NCBI GenBank assembly: GCA_049889775.1
Contig: JBMHCT010000043.1
Coordinates: 563,142 to 627,141 of the forward strand
Source of the DNA: Jejuia sp049889775
GTDB taxonomy: Bacteria > Bacteroidota > Bacteroidia > Flavobacteriales > Flavobacteriaceae
Reading direction: 5' to 3'
Length of the DNA: 64,000 bases
In this document: positions 8,889 to 20,300 of the stretch, one piece after another
Position numbering within the stretch: the stretch's first letter is position 1
Layout: every line of letters starts with the position of its first letter
Position numbers and translations under genes: made by a program
Notes under the pieces: model-generated
What the model saw: only the letters and a program-made list of their open reading frames with translations
Told to the model about the DNA's origin: nothing
Databases searched by the model: none

Positions 8889-9752
8889 CTATCCTAAATA
8901 TGTTTTTAATATTTTACTTCTAGACGTATGTTTTAATCTACGAATCGCTTTTTCTTTAATTTGTCGTACACGCTCTCTTGTTAAATCGAATGTTTCACCT
9001 ATTTCTTCTAACGTCATAGGATGTTGATTTCCTAGACCAAAATACAAACGAATAACATCTGCTTCCCGAGGTGTTAAGGTTTCTAAAGCACGTTCAATTT
9101 CAGTTCTTAGGGACTCATGCAATAATTCCTTATCAGGATTTGGTGATTCACCAGAATTCAATACATCATATAAGTTAGAATCTTCGCCTTCAACAAGTGG
9201 AGCATCCATACTTACATGACGCCCAGAATTTTTCATAGACTCTTTAACATCATTAATAGTCATATCCAATTCTTTTGCTATTTCCTCAGCAGAAGGTGGA
9301 CGCTCATGACTTTGTTCTAAAAATGCAAATGTTTTATTAATCTTGTTAATAGAACCAATTTTATTTAAAGGCAAACGCACAATACGTGATTGTTCTGCTA
9401 ATGCTTGCAAAATTGATTGACGGATCCACCATACAGCATAAGATATAAATTTGAAACCACGAGTTTCATCAAAACGTTGAGCGGCTTTAATCAAACCTAA
9501 GTTACCTTCATTGATTAAATCAGGTAAAGTCAAACCTTGGTTCTGATATTGTTTAGCTACAGAAACTACGAAACGTAAATTCGCTTTAGTCAACTTTTCC
9601 AAAGCAATCTGATCACCAGCTTTAATCCGTTGTGCTAATTCCACCTCTTCATCAGCAGTAATTAAATCTACCTTACCAATTTCTTGTAAATATTTATCTA
9701 ACGAAGCGGTTTCTCTATTGGTTACCTGCTTCGTAATTTTAAGTTGTCTCAT
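8889..9752 (-). CDS. rpoD: Primary sigma factor RpoD/SigA, short Bacteroidota form
   Basis: Housekeeping sigma subunit of RNA polymerase. The 287-residue protein lacks region 1.1 and the long non-conserved insert of proteobacterial RpoD, which is normal for this phylum. Visible parts are region 1.2 (SLDKYLQEIGKVDLIT), region 2 (ANLRFVVSVAKQYQNQGL, DLINEGNLGLIKAAQRFD, FKFISYAVWWIRQSI), region 3 (RPPSAEEIAKEL), and region 4 with its helix-turn-helix (TLEEIGETFDLTRERVRQIKEKAIRRL). Its preference for TTTG/TAnnTTTG promoters agrees with the boxes found across this window. It is a single-gene unit with its own terminator. Confidence 0.98.
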   Translation of the reverse strand: MRQLKITKQVTNRETASLDKYLQEIGKVDLITADEEVELAQRIKAGDQIALEKLTKANLRFVVSVAKQYQNQGLTLPDLINEGNLGLIKAAQRFDETRGFKFISYAVWWIRQSILQALAEQSRIVRLPLNKIGSINKINKTFAFLEQSHERPPSAEEIAKELDMTINDVKESMKNSGRHVSMDAPLVEGEDSNLYDVLNSGESPNPDKELLHESLRTEIERALETLTPREADVIRLYFGLGNQHPMTLEEIGETFDLTRERVRQIKEKAIRRLKHTSRSKILKTYLG

Positions 9753-9913
9753 CTAAAATATACTCTGATTTAATATTGAATAAATAGGTTGTTCAGTAGT
9801 TATACGTGTAATATACATATTTTGTTACAAAAACTTCATCTTTTTTAATATTAGACACATAATATAGATATTGGGCACTAGTTCTGGATTTAAGGTTAAA
9901 AGGTATATAAAAT

Positions 9914-9942
9914 AAAAATCCACCGAATAAAGGTGGATTTTT
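9914..9942 (-). terminator. Terminator of the sus operon
   Basis: AAAATCCACC (9915-9924) pairs with GGTGGATTTT (9932-9941) around a short loop, with T-rich flanks on both strands. It sits just past the stop of the last sus gene and before rpoD. Confidence 0.8.
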
Positions 9943-9971
9943 ACTATTTCATCGAAAATTAAAGCAATATT

Positions 9972-10853
9972 TTATTGCCATTCTTCAAATATTATTTCAG
10001 TGTTTCTATAGATCAATTCTTCCACCACTGTATGCGCATTACCATCACCATCGGTATATGTATAACTGAAAGTAAAGCCTCTCGTATTAGGGTCATAAGT
10101 TCCAGAACCACTTACATTAGAAATAGCTCCATTACCTCCTGAAAGTGTTACAGTGTTGTCGCCATTAACGGTGATTGTCATTTCGCGCGTTTCAGCTGCA
10201 CTGAGTCCAGGTTCTCCTACATAGGTTGTAGATAGCGTGTTTCTGTCTACAGTTAAAAGTAATTCATCTTCATTCAGAACTAAGTCTTCATTTGAATAAG
10301 TAACAACTGAATTGTCTGAATTATTCGTATCTGTTCCTTTCACATAGTACCAACCTTGGTATTGGTTAATATATTTAACTACAATTACGGAATAATGTTT
10401 ACCATCAAGAATAGAATCTGTGGTTGCAGAGGTTATTTCAACAGGTAAGGCATACGTATCTTCATGAGAAAGAGGGTCATTCAAAAATTGTTCATTAAGT
10501 GTAACTGTTACACCATCAAAAAACTTACCTGAAGGTATTGTTATGGTGTTGGTTTCCAACGTGTAATAGTTGTCTGGAAGTCTCGTGAACTGCGGAAAAT
10601 TATCCGCATTCAGAAATGAGTCTTGAATCGCAAATACAACTTGTTCATTGCTGTCGTTACTATATTTACCCCCTAGGGCAGCACCAACTTCAAACGTCAT
10701 GTCTTCACCAGGAACTTCAACTAAGGTTCTTAAAGGAAATTGTCTAGCAAAGTAAGACGTTGTATACTCAAAATCTACTTTAAAGTCCTCATAGCACGCC
10801 TGAAAAGACAGTAGCAATACTACAAAGAACATAAACGATATTATTTTTTTCAT
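9972..10853 (-). CDS. DUF1735 (BT_3987-type) surface lipoprotein
   Basis: Lipoprotein signal peptide with Cys at residue 20 (LLLSFQAC). Residues about 35-170 resemble the DUF1735/BT_3987 N-terminal domain (IPSGKFFDGVTVTLNEQFLND, YALPVEITSATTDSILDGKHYSVIVVKY), and the C-terminal part (about 180-293, from GWYYVKGTD) resembles the DUF5627-type beta domain. Such proteins are encoded at the ends of SusCD operons and are thought to bind glycan at the cell surface, like SusE/SusF. It is the last gene of the five-gene operon, 36 bases after the second SusD. The ligand is unknown. Confidence 0.8.
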   Translation of the reverse strand: MKKIISFMFFVVLLLSFQACYEDFKVDFEYTTSYFARQFPLRTLVEVPGEDMTFEVGAALGGKYSNDSNEQVVFAIQDSFLNADNFPQFTRLPDNYYTLETNTITIPSGKFFDGVTVTLNEQFLNDPLSHEDTYALPVEITSATTDSILDGKHYSVIVVKYINQYQGWYYVKGTDTNNSDNSVVTYSNEDLVLNEDELLLTVDRNTLSTTYVGEPGLSAAETREMTITVNGDNTVTLSGGNGAISNVSGSGTYDPNTRGFTFSYTYTDGDGNAHTVVEELIYRNTEIIFEEWQ

Positions 10854-10889
10854 ATTATTATTTTCTAATTTGGTTCTTATTTATTTAAA

Positions 10890-12629
10890 CTACCATCCTT
10901 GGTTTTGCGTAATATTATTGGTTACTAAAATTTCACCAAATGGAATAGGGCCATAAATCATATAATCTCGAAAAGACGGAACAACAAGGGTCTCTCTTGT
11001 AAAATTAAACACGCCACCACCAGCATCAGTAATTCTTACGCCTTGAATAGGTTCATTTAAGTTAACATCCCATCTTCTTAGATCAAAGAAACGATGCTCT
11101 TCAAAGCACAGCTCTATTCTTCTTTCGTTTCGTATCAATTCTCTCATCTCCGCTTGAGTAGTAATAGATGCTAAGTAGTCATCACTACCGCCAGCTGCAA
11201 TTCCTGCTCTTCTTCTTACTTCAGCAATGGCTTGTCTAGCCGATAAACCAAAAGATGTATCGTCTGGACCAAAAGCTTCATTAGCTGCTTCAGCAAAGTT
11301 TAAGAAAATCTCACCTTTTCTAAATATTGCATAGTAATGAACAGCATTGATAATGTTATTATCAATAACACTCACACCTTCACTCAGCCATTTACGTAAA
11401 TAATATCTTGTTCTAGTAGAATTTTCAACAGTTACCCTTGGAGCTCCAGGCATATTGTTGCCTCCTTCAAATGTTTCGATAGTTTCCCCTTTAAATTCCT
11501 TGTTGTTATAGATAACAGTCATATCTAATCTAGGGTCTCTATTGGCGTACATATCGTCCTCATCGTAACCACTTAAAGGATTATCGATCGGGTAGCCATT
11601 AGCCATTGGAAAGGCATCAACCAAATTTTGAGAAGGATTAGTTCTTCCTCCACCATTAATACTTGGAGGGAAATTTGCTGCTTCAAGGCTACTTGTTGCA
11701 CCTCCTGCACCACCACTAACTCTACGCATTATTAATTCGTCATTGGTATCGTCAGTAAAATAACCAGAGCCATAAACATCAGGTAGCGTGGTTCCAATAA
11801 CGTCAATAACATCCTGAGCAGCTTCCGCTGCCTGTGAGTAAGACGAGGATCCAAAAGCAGGACTTGCTGCATATAAAAGCACTCTTGATTTTAAAGCTAG
11901 ACAAGCAATAGTTGTTGGTCTACCAATATTGTTTTCTCCAAAGTCTTCATCTTGATCACCGATAGTATAGTCTTCAGGTAATGCAGAATCACTGGATAGT
12001 GCGACATCTAAATCAGATAAGATTTGAGTAACACACTCTTGATAGGTGTTTCTAGGAATATCAAAAATTCCTTCACCATTAATATCCATGGTTGCTGTCA
12101 TTAGAGGTATACCCATCAATTGTCCACTTTCATCAATTCCTCCATAGCGACGCAGTAAATCGAAATGTATCCACGCACGAAGAAAGTATGCTTCCCCTCT
12201 TAGGCGTTTTCTAAACGCCTCATCTCTATCTGCTTGAAGCGGATCTTTAAAGTATATAACTGTGCCATCTAAACCAATTTCGATGAATTGATTCAAGTTG
12301 ACTAACTGATCGTAACGAGAAGCCCAGACATTCAAAGGGTTTATTTGCGAATTCCAGTACCCGTCTATAGATACCAACTGATTCATACTGCCAGTAAGTA
12401 CATTTGATAAGGCATTATCCGTACCACAATCCAAAAAGTCTCCACCATACCTGTTGTAAGTTGAAGGTATAGAGTTGTAGGCATAAGTTAATAAACCTCT
12501 CACTGATTGTGGTTCGGTCAATAGTTGATCTAAAGTTCTATCATTTGTAAGTTTAGGCTCAAAATAAGAATCACAAGATGTGATAAGAACTACTAAACCT
12601 AAACAAAAAGGGATTAGAATATTTTTCAT
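10890..12629 (-). CDS. SusD/RagB-family glycan-binding lipoprotein (second pair)
   Basis: Outer-membrane lipoprotein that captures oligosaccharides and lids the SusC channel. The start at 12629 was chosen because it gives a proper lipoprotein signal peptide (MKNILIPFCLG...ITSC); the longer open frame reaching 12785 would run into the susC stop region and adds no signal. SusD hallmarks include 'RGEAYFLRAWIHFDLLRRYGGI' near the N terminus, 'GRPTTIACLALKSRVLLYAASPAF', and the C-terminal 'LIRNERRIELCFEEHRFFDLRRW' and 'ILVTNNITQNQGW'. It is paired with the SusC gene 91 bases upstream. Confidence 0.95.
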   Translation of the reverse strand: MKNILIPFCLGLVVLITSCDSYFEPKLTNDRTLDQLLTEPQSVRGLLTYAYNSIPSTYNRYGGDFLDCGTDNALSNVLTGSMNQLVSIDGYWNSQINPLNVWASRYDQLVNLNQFIEIGLDGTVIYFKDPLQADRDEAFRKRLRGEAYFLRAWIHFDLLRRYGGIDESGQLMGIPLMTATMDINGEGIFDIPRNTYQECVTQILSDLDVALSSDSALPEDYTIGDQDEDFGENNIGRPTTIACLALKSRVLLYAASPAFGSSSYSQAAEAAQDVIDVIGTTLPDVYGSGYFTDDTNDELIMRRVSGGAGGATSSLEAANFPPSINGGGRTNPSQNLVDAFPMANGYPIDNPLSGYDEDDMYANRDPRLDMTVIYNNKEFKGETIETFEGGNNMPGAPRVTVENSTRTRYYLRKWLSEGVSVIDNNIINAVHYYAIFRKGEIFLNFAEAANEAFGPDDTSFGLSARQAIAEVRRRAGIAAGGSDDYLASITTQAEMRELIRNERRIELCFEEHRFFDLRRWDVNLNEPIQGVRITDAGGGVFNFTRETLVVPSFRDYMIYGPIPFGEILVTNNITQNQGW

Positions 12630-12720
12630 ATTATTTTTTAGTTTGAAACACTCTTTAAACACTAAAGTACTAGCATTTCTTTTATTATATATAGTTTGCA
12701 TGATTCTTAAGTGTTTAAAT

Positions 12721-15483
12721 TTAAAATCTAATATTAACTCCCATTGACAGGGTAGTGTACATAGGATAATTAGTAATTCCTGCATTCAAATTCTCTGGAT
12801 CAGAATCTTTTATTTTAGAAATACGTAAGATATCATTCCCTCTAACGAAAATCTTCGTTTTGTCTGAACCAATTTTTTGACTCGCTTTAATTGGAAGTGT
12901 ATAGCTTAACTCTGCTGTTCTAATTTTGAAGTAATCTCCGTCAACCATCCAATACGTCGAACCTCTATAACTATGTCCGTTAGGTAAGGATGTCAATCTA
13001 GGAGCAGTCGCACCAGCAACATTCCCAGGATTTGCTGCATTAAGCGCTTGCACCGACCATTTATTCTCACCTCTATTCCAATAGTACGAATTACTTGTGA
13101 TTCTATCAAAATCAGATGCACCTTGGCCAATCACAAATAAGCCAAAATTCTTATACTCTAATTGAAGATTTAATGAGTAATTAATTCTAGGTGAAGAATT
13201 TCCTATTTCTTGTATATCATTAAAATCGATTACACCGTCTTCAACAATATCTTGGTATCTTATATCTCCTGGAATCACCTCACCTAGAACAGATCTTAAA
13301 CCGTCGGCATCAATTTGGTCTTGATTTTGGTACAAACCTAGATCTACAAAACCGCGGATAGCATCAGTCGGTAGGCCTGTACGATTTAAGTTAGGGAATG
13401 CATTTAATTCATCAAAAACTTCATGTACTGCTTTTGAATATTGTGCATTCGCTCCAATAGAAAACTTAAGCTCACCAATATTATCTTTATAGTTCAAAAA
13501 TAAATCTACTCCTTTATTCGAAATCTCATTAAAATTACCAATAGGTTTTACAGTTCCTAAATAATCTGGTAAAGCATTATTTAAAGTAATTGGTATACCT
13601 GAACGTAATTCATCAAAATAGTTAATCTCAAGATCCACTTTATTATTGAAAAGGCTGGCTTCAAGACCTACATTTAATTCTTGAGATTCTTCAAACGTAA
13701 GATTAGGATTTCCAATTTGGCTTGCTCGCCAACCAAAGTCCACACTACTATTTAGAGGCCCCGTTCTTAAGGCTCCTGCTCCAAGGTAAAAATCTTGATC
13801 CAGAAGATAACCAAAACTGCCATTAGCATCATAACCCATTACACCAAATGAGCCTTTAAGTTTAAGGAAATTGATAGCTTTACTATCTTTTAGGAAGTCT
13901 TCGTTAGAAATAATCCAACCTAAACCACCACTACCATATAGCTTCCATCTATTCTCTTTAAGAAACTTATCAGAACCCATATAAGAGAAAGCTCCTTCCA
14001 CCACATATTTATTTTTGTAGGCATAATTTGTACGTAATCCAACATTCATATTCTTATCGTCTTGCAGCGTGCTTCTGCCTATAACAAGAGATTTTACTTG
14101 AAGTGTTTGCTGCAATACAGAAAAATCAACTTGTAAGGCATGATCTTCCCAAGTTCTATCATAATTAATTGTTCCTACAAGTCCTAAATTTCTATTTACA
14201 TTATCACCAAGGGCTCTCTCTGTAGATTCAAAGGTGTCTTGACCAACTCTAATACCATCAGCGGGGTTTACTCTTGAGTATTGACGCGGTTGACCTAATA
14301 TTAAGTTATTGAAAAAATCAAAAGTAATATAGCCTGTTGCAGTTAACCCTGGCGTGATACTACTTAGGTCTAAATTAGCACCTAAATTAGTTTGGGCGTA
14401 ATAGTTATTAGTACGGACGTATCCTGCTCTTGTTAAGTCTCCCAATAAATTATTTCCAACACGATCACTAGATCCTAAATCAACTCCGTTATCTAGAAGC
14501 AAAGTGTAATCGTTGGGTCTATGTGTTGATAATCCAGTAAATAATCCACCATTACCGATATTTGCTCTTTCCCAGAAATCAATTCTACCCGCAATATCTA
14601 AAAACATGGATAAAGTGTTGTTCACTTTATAATCTAAATTACCACGAACATTTACACGATTAAATGATTGCGTTTTGAACTTTTCCAAACCACTCTCATC
14701 AACAAAACCTAAATTCACAAAATACTTTGTCGTTTCATCACCTCCTTGTAATTGGGCGTTGAACCTGAAAAAATCTGCGTTAGTTTTTAACAATTCATCG
14801 TAAAAATCTACATTCGGGAATAATTCTGATGGATTGTTGGCATAATTAGCTATAGTCTCATTGGAATAAATAGGATCTAAACCATCGTTAATTCTCGCTT
14901 GATTGTATAATCTAGCATATTGTGCCGAGCTCAAATATTCCGGTAGTACTGAAGGTGTTTTTATTCCTGTTTCAGTGAATACGGTAAATTTCTTCTGACC
15001 ATCATAACCACGTTTTGTGGTTACAAGTAATACACCATTTGCTGCTTTACTTCCATAGAGCATTTTAGCGGTAATATCCTTTAGCACTGTTATACTTTCC
15101 ACCTCGTCAACGGCAATGCTCGAAAGTGATCTGTTCGCGATACCATCGATTATAATAAGTGGAAAGTCACTTGCGCCACCTCTTGAGTTACCTCTAATTT
15201 TTAAAAATGTATTGTCAATACCAGGAGAAGCATTTCCTTTAGAAATGACCAAACTCGCTACTTGACCAGCTAGAGTAGACTCCACATTATAGTCGGATGT
15301 GTGAGATATATCCTCAGCTGTAATAACCTCAACAGCACCTACTACTCTGTCCTTACTCAACTTACCAAAAGGAAGAATAACCTTATCATCAATTTTAATT
15401 TTTTTAATTGAATCATTGCTCTGCTGTTGCGCATGAGTGACACCCATTAGGGTGGCTATAAATATTAAAATGTAATATTTCAT
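12721..15483 (-). CDS. SusC/RagA-like TonB-dependent transporter lacking the CarboxypepD_reg domain
   Basis: Outer-membrane importer partner of the SusD gene downstream. The start at 15483 gives a clean signal peptide (MKYYILIFIATLMGVTHAQ). The mature N terminus is unusually short: about 35 residues lead directly to a TonB-box-like segment (DDKVILPFGK) and the plug domain (RVVGAVEVITAEDI ... VESITVLKDITAKMLYGSKAANGVLLVTTKRG). The 80-90 residue carboxypeptidase-regulatory-like domain seen in canonical SusC is absent. The barrel follows, with C-terminal 'TTLSMGVNIRF'. The length of 920 residues is near the low end for SusC. It lies 32 bases after the first SusD gene in the same operon. Confidence 0.93.
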   Translation of the reverse strand: MKYYILIFIATLMGVTHAQQQSNDSIKKIKIDDKVILPFGKLSKDRVVGAVEVITAEDISHTSDYNVESTLAGQVASLVISKGNASPGIDNTFLKIRGNSRGGASDFPLIIIDGIANRSLSSIAVDEVESITVLKDITAKMLYGSKAANGVLLVTTKRGYDGQKKFTVFTETGIKTPSVLPEYLSSAQYARLYNQARINDGLDPIYSNETIANYANNPSELFPNVDFYDELLKTNADFFRFNAQLQGGDETTKYFVNLGFVDESGLEKFKTQSFNRVNVRGNLDYKVNNTLSMFLDIAGRIDFWERANIGNGGLFTGLSTHRPNDYTLLLDNGVDLGSSDRVGNNLLGDLTRAGYVRTNNYYAQTNLGANLDLSSITPGLTATGYITFDFFNNLILGQPRQYSRVNPADGIRVGQDTFESTERALGDNVNRNLGLVGTINYDRTWEDHALQVDFSVLQQTLQVKSLVIGRSTLQDDKNMNVGLRTNYAYKNKYVVEGAFSYMGSDKFLKENRWKLYGSGGLGWIISNEDFLKDSKAINFLKLKGSFGVMGYDANGSFGYLLDQDFYLGAGALRTGPLNSSVDFGWRASQIGNPNLTFEESQELNVGLEASLFNNKVDLEINYFDELRSGIPITLNNALPDYLGTVKPIGNFNEISNKGVDLFLNYKDNIGELKFSIGANAQYSKAVHEVFDELNAFPNLNRTGLPTDAIRGFVDLGLYQNQDQIDADGLRSVLGEVIPGDIRYQDIVEDGVIDFNDIQEIGNSSPRINYSLNLQLEYKNFGLFVIGQGASDFDRITSNSYYWNRGENKWSVQALNAANPGNVAGATAPRLTSLPNGHSYRGSTYWMVDGDYFKIRTAELSYTLPIKASQKIGSDKTKIFVRGNDILRISKIKDSDPENLNAGITNYPMYTTLSMGVNIRF

Positions 15484-15515
15484 ATGTTTTAGTTTAGTTA
15501 TAATAGTTCCAGATA

Positions 15516-17363
15516 CTACCAACCTGGATTTTGTTCAAATACTGAGAAGTTATTCATAACCGATGTGGGGAATGGATACCAATAGTGTTTATCTTCAAAA
15601 ACTCTGAAAACACTTGGATCTACCTTTTTATCGTACACCAATTCGCCATTAACCTCTTGGATATCAGCCAAATAAATATCTCCATCTCCTAAAACTTCTT
15701 TGGCAAGATGCCAACGTTTAAGATCATACCAACGATGTTCTTCAAAATACAGTTCTACGGCACGCTCATTATAGATACGCGCTTTAAATGTTTCTTTATC
15801 CGTTGTATATTTTGACAAAACATTTGGCATATTAGCTCTGTTTCTAACAACGTTAATCGCACTAACCGCTGTTAACGAAGTTCCAGGAATTGCACCATTG
15901 GGGCCATAAATTTCATTGGCCGCTTCAGCCAAGTCAAGGTAAGTCTGTGGTACTCTTATATAAGGAAATGTAGTAAACCATCCAGTGGAATTATTTAACC
16001 TATCATTTCCTGGCCAGTTGTGTTTTCTAGCTGCATAATATCCAGTAAACACCGTGTTTCTATTAGTATCCCAATTATAGTGGAAGCCACCAACGGAAGC
16101 ATCAAATATTCTTTGTGTGGCATTAGGAGCCTGAGTTAAGCCTTCCCAAAGATCATCACCATTAGTGAAGATATTAAAGCTTAATCTAGGGTCACGGTTG
16201 TCGTAAGGGTTAGAAGGATCAAAACCTCCTAAGGTTTCTGCTTCAGGATCATTAATATCATAACCACTTGCCGTTTCAAACCAATCTACGGCATTCTGTG
16301 TAGGGTAACATGCAGCACCCCAACCACCCATAAATTGTGGCAAAAACCAACCTCTGCCAAACCTAGAAGTTACTGGATCTGTATAGGGCGAATGTGGCGC
16401 GACAATTAATGTTTCTTTAGAGAATGGATTTGTACGGCTGTACCAGTTTTCTCCATATTCATCAAAAGTATGCATTTCGTAACCACCAGCGGCAAATCCA
16501 TTTATAGCTTCTACGGCAGCATCAACTGCAACTCTAGCATATTCTTGGTTATATTGCTTACCATTAGATCCGTAGGGATTTAATTGAGGGTTCATTAAAG
16601 GACTAGCTGCATACAACGCAACCATGGCCTTTAGAGCTCGAGCCGAAGACTTACTTCCTCTACCAAAGTCAGGGCCTGTCCATCTTACAGGTAATAAAGC
16701 AATAGCTCTGTCTAGGTCTTCAAGAATAAAATCAGAACATTCTAGATAAGAAGGTCTTGGTTCATCAAAATTTGTAGCAGAATCAAAAACACGATCCATA
16801 ATGGTTATACCACCATATCTTCTAATAATTTGGAAATAATGGAAAGCTCTTAAATAATAACACTGGCCAATTAATTGATCTTTTAATTGTTGCGCCGTAA
16901 AACCTAATTCCTCCGGGTACTCCTCAATGGACTCTATATTTTCAAGCACTTGATTTACAGCTCTTATACCCCACATACCCTTGTCTGCAGCATTACCGAA
17001 TCTATCTCTTGCATCACCAAATTCTTGATTTTGGGACAGGAATGACATTCCTCCCAAATCTCGCCAGTTTTGATTAAACCAGTTTCCTGAATTAAATACA
17101 GTTGCAATTGGACCATTAAGTTTAGCAACTTGTAGCTCATCACTTTTTACACCAAATTCAGCGTTCCAATCATTATTATTATAAACTGGATTGTTAATTA
17201 AGCGGTAGGCTCTATCTACAACACTCTTAGTTGCAAAATAGTCCTTAAATACATCATCACTCTCGATACCAAAATTAGGATTTACTTCGAGGTACTCTTC
17301 ACAGGAAAGTACTGCAGTAAGTACTACTGTTAATACCAACAGTTTGTTAAATACTTTTTTCAT
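15516..17363 (-). CDS. SusD/RagB-family glycan-binding lipoprotein (first pair)
   Basis: Start set at 17363 to give the lipoprotein signal peptide MKKVFNKLLVLTVVLTAVLSC; an upstream ATG at 17387 would add eight charged residues. SusD features include 'LIGQCYYLRAFHYFQIIRRYGGI', 'RGSKSSARALKAMVALYAASPLMNP', 'YNERAVELYFEEHRWYDLKRW' and a C-terminal 'FEQNPGW'. The long aromatic-rich middle fits glycan binding by stacking. It follows its SusC partner after 29 bases, so the two are surely cotranscribed. Confidence 0.96.
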   Translation of the reverse strand: MKKVFNKLLVLTVVLTAVLSCEEYLEVNPNFGIESDDVFKDYFATKSVVDRAYRLINNPVYNNNDWNAEFGVKSDELQVAKLNGPIATVFNSGNWFNQNWRDLGGMSFLSQNQEFGDARDRFGNAADKGMWGIRAVNQVLENIESIEEYPEELGFTAQQLKDQLIGQCYYLRAFHYFQIIRRYGGITIMDRVFDSATNFDEPRPSYLECSDFILEDLDRAIALLPVRWTGPDFGRGSKSSARALKAMVALYAASPLMNPQLNPYGSNGKQYNQEYARVAVDAAVEAINGFAAGGYEMHTFDEYGENWYSRTNPFSKETLIVAPHSPYTDPVTSRFGRGWFLPQFMGGWGAACYPTQNAVDWFETASGYDINDPEAETLGGFDPSNPYDNRDPRLSFNIFTNGDDLWEGLTQAPNATQRIFDASVGGFHYNWDTNRNTVFTGYYAARKHNWPGNDRLNNSTGWFTTFPYIRVPQTYLDLAEAANEIYGPNGAIPGTSLTAVSAINVVRNRANMPNVLSKYTTDKETFKARIYNERAVELYFEEHRWYDLKRWHLAKEVLGDGDIYLADIQEVNGELVYDKKVDPSVFRVFEDKHYWYPFPTSVMNNFSVFEQNPGW

Positions 17364-17392
17364 AATTTTCTTCTTTATCTTAAACAATTTTA

Positions 17393-20300
17393 TTAAAATG
17401 ATAATCTTACACCTAAGTTATACCTCTTGGTAATTGGATACACTCTCAGTTGTCGTTGTTCAGGGTCAAAGTTGTCTGGTAAATCTGTCCATGTAGCCAA
17501 ATTATTACCGTTTACGAATATCTCAAAGGTCTCAAAAACATTAATTTTTTTCAAGACATTCTTAGGTACGCGATATTTAACTTCCATAGATCTCCATCTT
17601 AAGAACGTAGCAGATCTATATTGATAGGTACTAAATTCTGTATCATGATTATTTCCAGTGATACTTAAAGCAGGGTGCACACCATCTGTGTTTGTTGGTA
17701 ACCAGCCATCTAACTGTTCATTATTTAATAATTGGAATTCATCAACCGTTGCACCTTCATATTCAAATAAATATAATCTATCTAGAGGTTTTGAAATATC
17801 CCAAGCACCATTAAATACAGAATTAACACTAAAGTTTTTGTAGGTAAAGCCTAGACTAAACCCAAAAGATTTTGTTTGGAACCTTGGGTTCCCAATAGGC
17901 ACTCTGTCTAAAAATGTGATTTCTCCATCACCATTATAATCCACAAAGCTCAACGCTCCTGGTCTTAAACCATTGGGATTAAAAGAAGATTGTGGAGCAT
18001 TATAAACATCATCCCAACCTTGGTAAATCCCATCGTTTATTAAACCTGGTGTCCACCCTATAGGTTTACCCGCATTTCTTTGCTGTAGTGGCGTATTAGG
18101 CGGATCATCTTGCGCCACTATTCTAGCTTCACTCATGGATATATTAGCTCTGAAGAAATAATTAAAATCTTTCCCAATATTAGAATTCCATTTAACCTCA
18201 ATATCAATACCATGATTTTTAGTTTCACCAATATTAGCTAAAGGCGCTTGATTACCAAACCAAGGCACAACAGTATTTCTCTCAGTTAAAATACCTGATC
18301 TTCTTTCATCAAATAATTCAACCTGCCCACGCAATTGATTATTTAAAATCCCAAATTCTAAAGCTAAATCTTGTTTTATAGAGGTTTCCCATGTATTATT
18401 TCTATTTGAAGGAAATCCTTCAATAAAAAATGGTGCCAGATTAGTTAATGGGTTACCAAAGGAAGAAGTTGCATTACCCCTATTTTCAAGAATGAACGGC
18501 GACAAATATTGAAAACGTCTGTCGGCGTTTATATTTTCGTTTCCTACTTCTCCATAAGAGTATCTTATTTTTAAGAAGTTAAGAAAATCGCTATCTTGAT
18601 TCATGAAATTCTCTTTGGTAATAACCCAACCGATTGCTGCAGATGGAAAAAATCCAAATCGCAAACCAGGTGCCCAGTTTTCATTACCGTTGTACGCACC
18701 ATTAAATTCAAACAAATATTTTTCTCTGAAGTTATAGGTAAAACTTCCAATCCAACTTTCTTCTAACTTTGGAAATATATATGAACCACTATTTTGGAAC
18801 CTTCTTCTATTCCAAAGCGCTAGAGCTGTAACATTATGATCCCCGTCACCAAAAGATTCGTTATAATTTAAACGAAGCTCGTAATATAAACTGTTATTAA
18901 AACTCGTTCTTCTTTCATTGGTAACTCTTAAAATAGGATCTACTGCATTTGGGTCTCCATCTTGTAAAAAGTCTGGTTCTCCAGGTTCCCCTCGAGAAGG
19001 GTTTTCAAAGAAATACAGCAATGGCGTATTCAAAATTTCATTAGCATAGTTCTGTGTGTAGTTGTAAGACACTTTAGTACTTGCTTTGAAAGTTTTTGTA
19101 ATATCTTGTATTAATGTAAAATCCGTAAACATTGTATTACCTCGTCTGTTATATTGTCCTTGGCGTTCAACGCGGTAAAAGTTAGGATTTACTGTAGAAC
19201 CCTGTATCGTAGTTAATCTTCCATCTGGTAATATTGGTATAGGACCCGCCATTGGTGTTTGGAACATACGTCCTAAATCTCCACCGCCATTAGCTGTTGC
19301 TACACCACCGTTTGTGTTAGCTGACAATGAATTTCCGTTAAATTTAGTGAAATTCCCTGCAAGGTTTACTTGAAATTTAGTAGTCTCACTAAACTTAAAA
19401 TCTAAATTAGAACGCCAGTTAAACTTCTGAAATGAGGTTCTAGGATCAAAACCAGGTTGCTTTTCGAAATCAAAAATATCACCATCAAATTGGTATCCTA
19501 AAGAGGTGAAATACGTCACAAAATCATTTCCACCAGAAATATTTAAGTTGCTCTGAGAGTTTACACCCGTTGTTAGGAATTCTTCTAACCATGTAGTGTA
19601 AGTGTAAAATGTTCTATCTCTATTTGGATCATCCCAAATATCAATAAGACTCTGTGGCTTTAATTTATCATATGCAAAATCGTTTAAAGCAGCTTCGTTA
19701 AATTTACGAAGCGATGTTGCATAATCTGTGTAATAATTAGAATCGATAGTTGGGTCTTTTAAACCATAACTACTCGTTACATTAATTCTTGTTTGACCTG
19801 CTTTACCTCGCTTAGTGGTTACAAGAATCACACCATTTGCCCCCTTTACACCAAATACCGCTGTAGCTGATGCATCTTTTAATACAGAGATTGACTCAAT
19901 TTCATTGGGGTCGATATTATTAAAGTCTCGTTCTACACCATCCACCATAAATAAAGGACTATTAGTTCCTGTAAATGTTGAAGAACCACGAATTAATATA
20001 TTAGCTGCGGTAGAACCTGGTTGACCTGCTGCTTGCTGAGTTGTAACCCCCGGCATAAGACCAGTAAGCGCTTCAGAAACGGTTGTAACTGTACCAGCAC
20101 GAAGGAGTTCCTCCCCTTTGGCTTGGGTTATAGAGCCAACAACAGATTCTTTTTTTCTGGTACCAAAACCTACTACTACAACCTCATCTAATTCAGATAG
20201 GTTTTCTTGCATAGGTATATTAATTGTAGACCTTCCTTTTACATTAATGGATTGATTTACAAACCCAAGGTAAGAAATGTCTAGAATGGCATTTTCACTT

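Noticed and set aside
12630..12785. N-terminal extension of the second SusD
   Set aside because: It would put 52 unrelated residues before a perfect lipoprotein signal peptide and overlap the susC 3' end.
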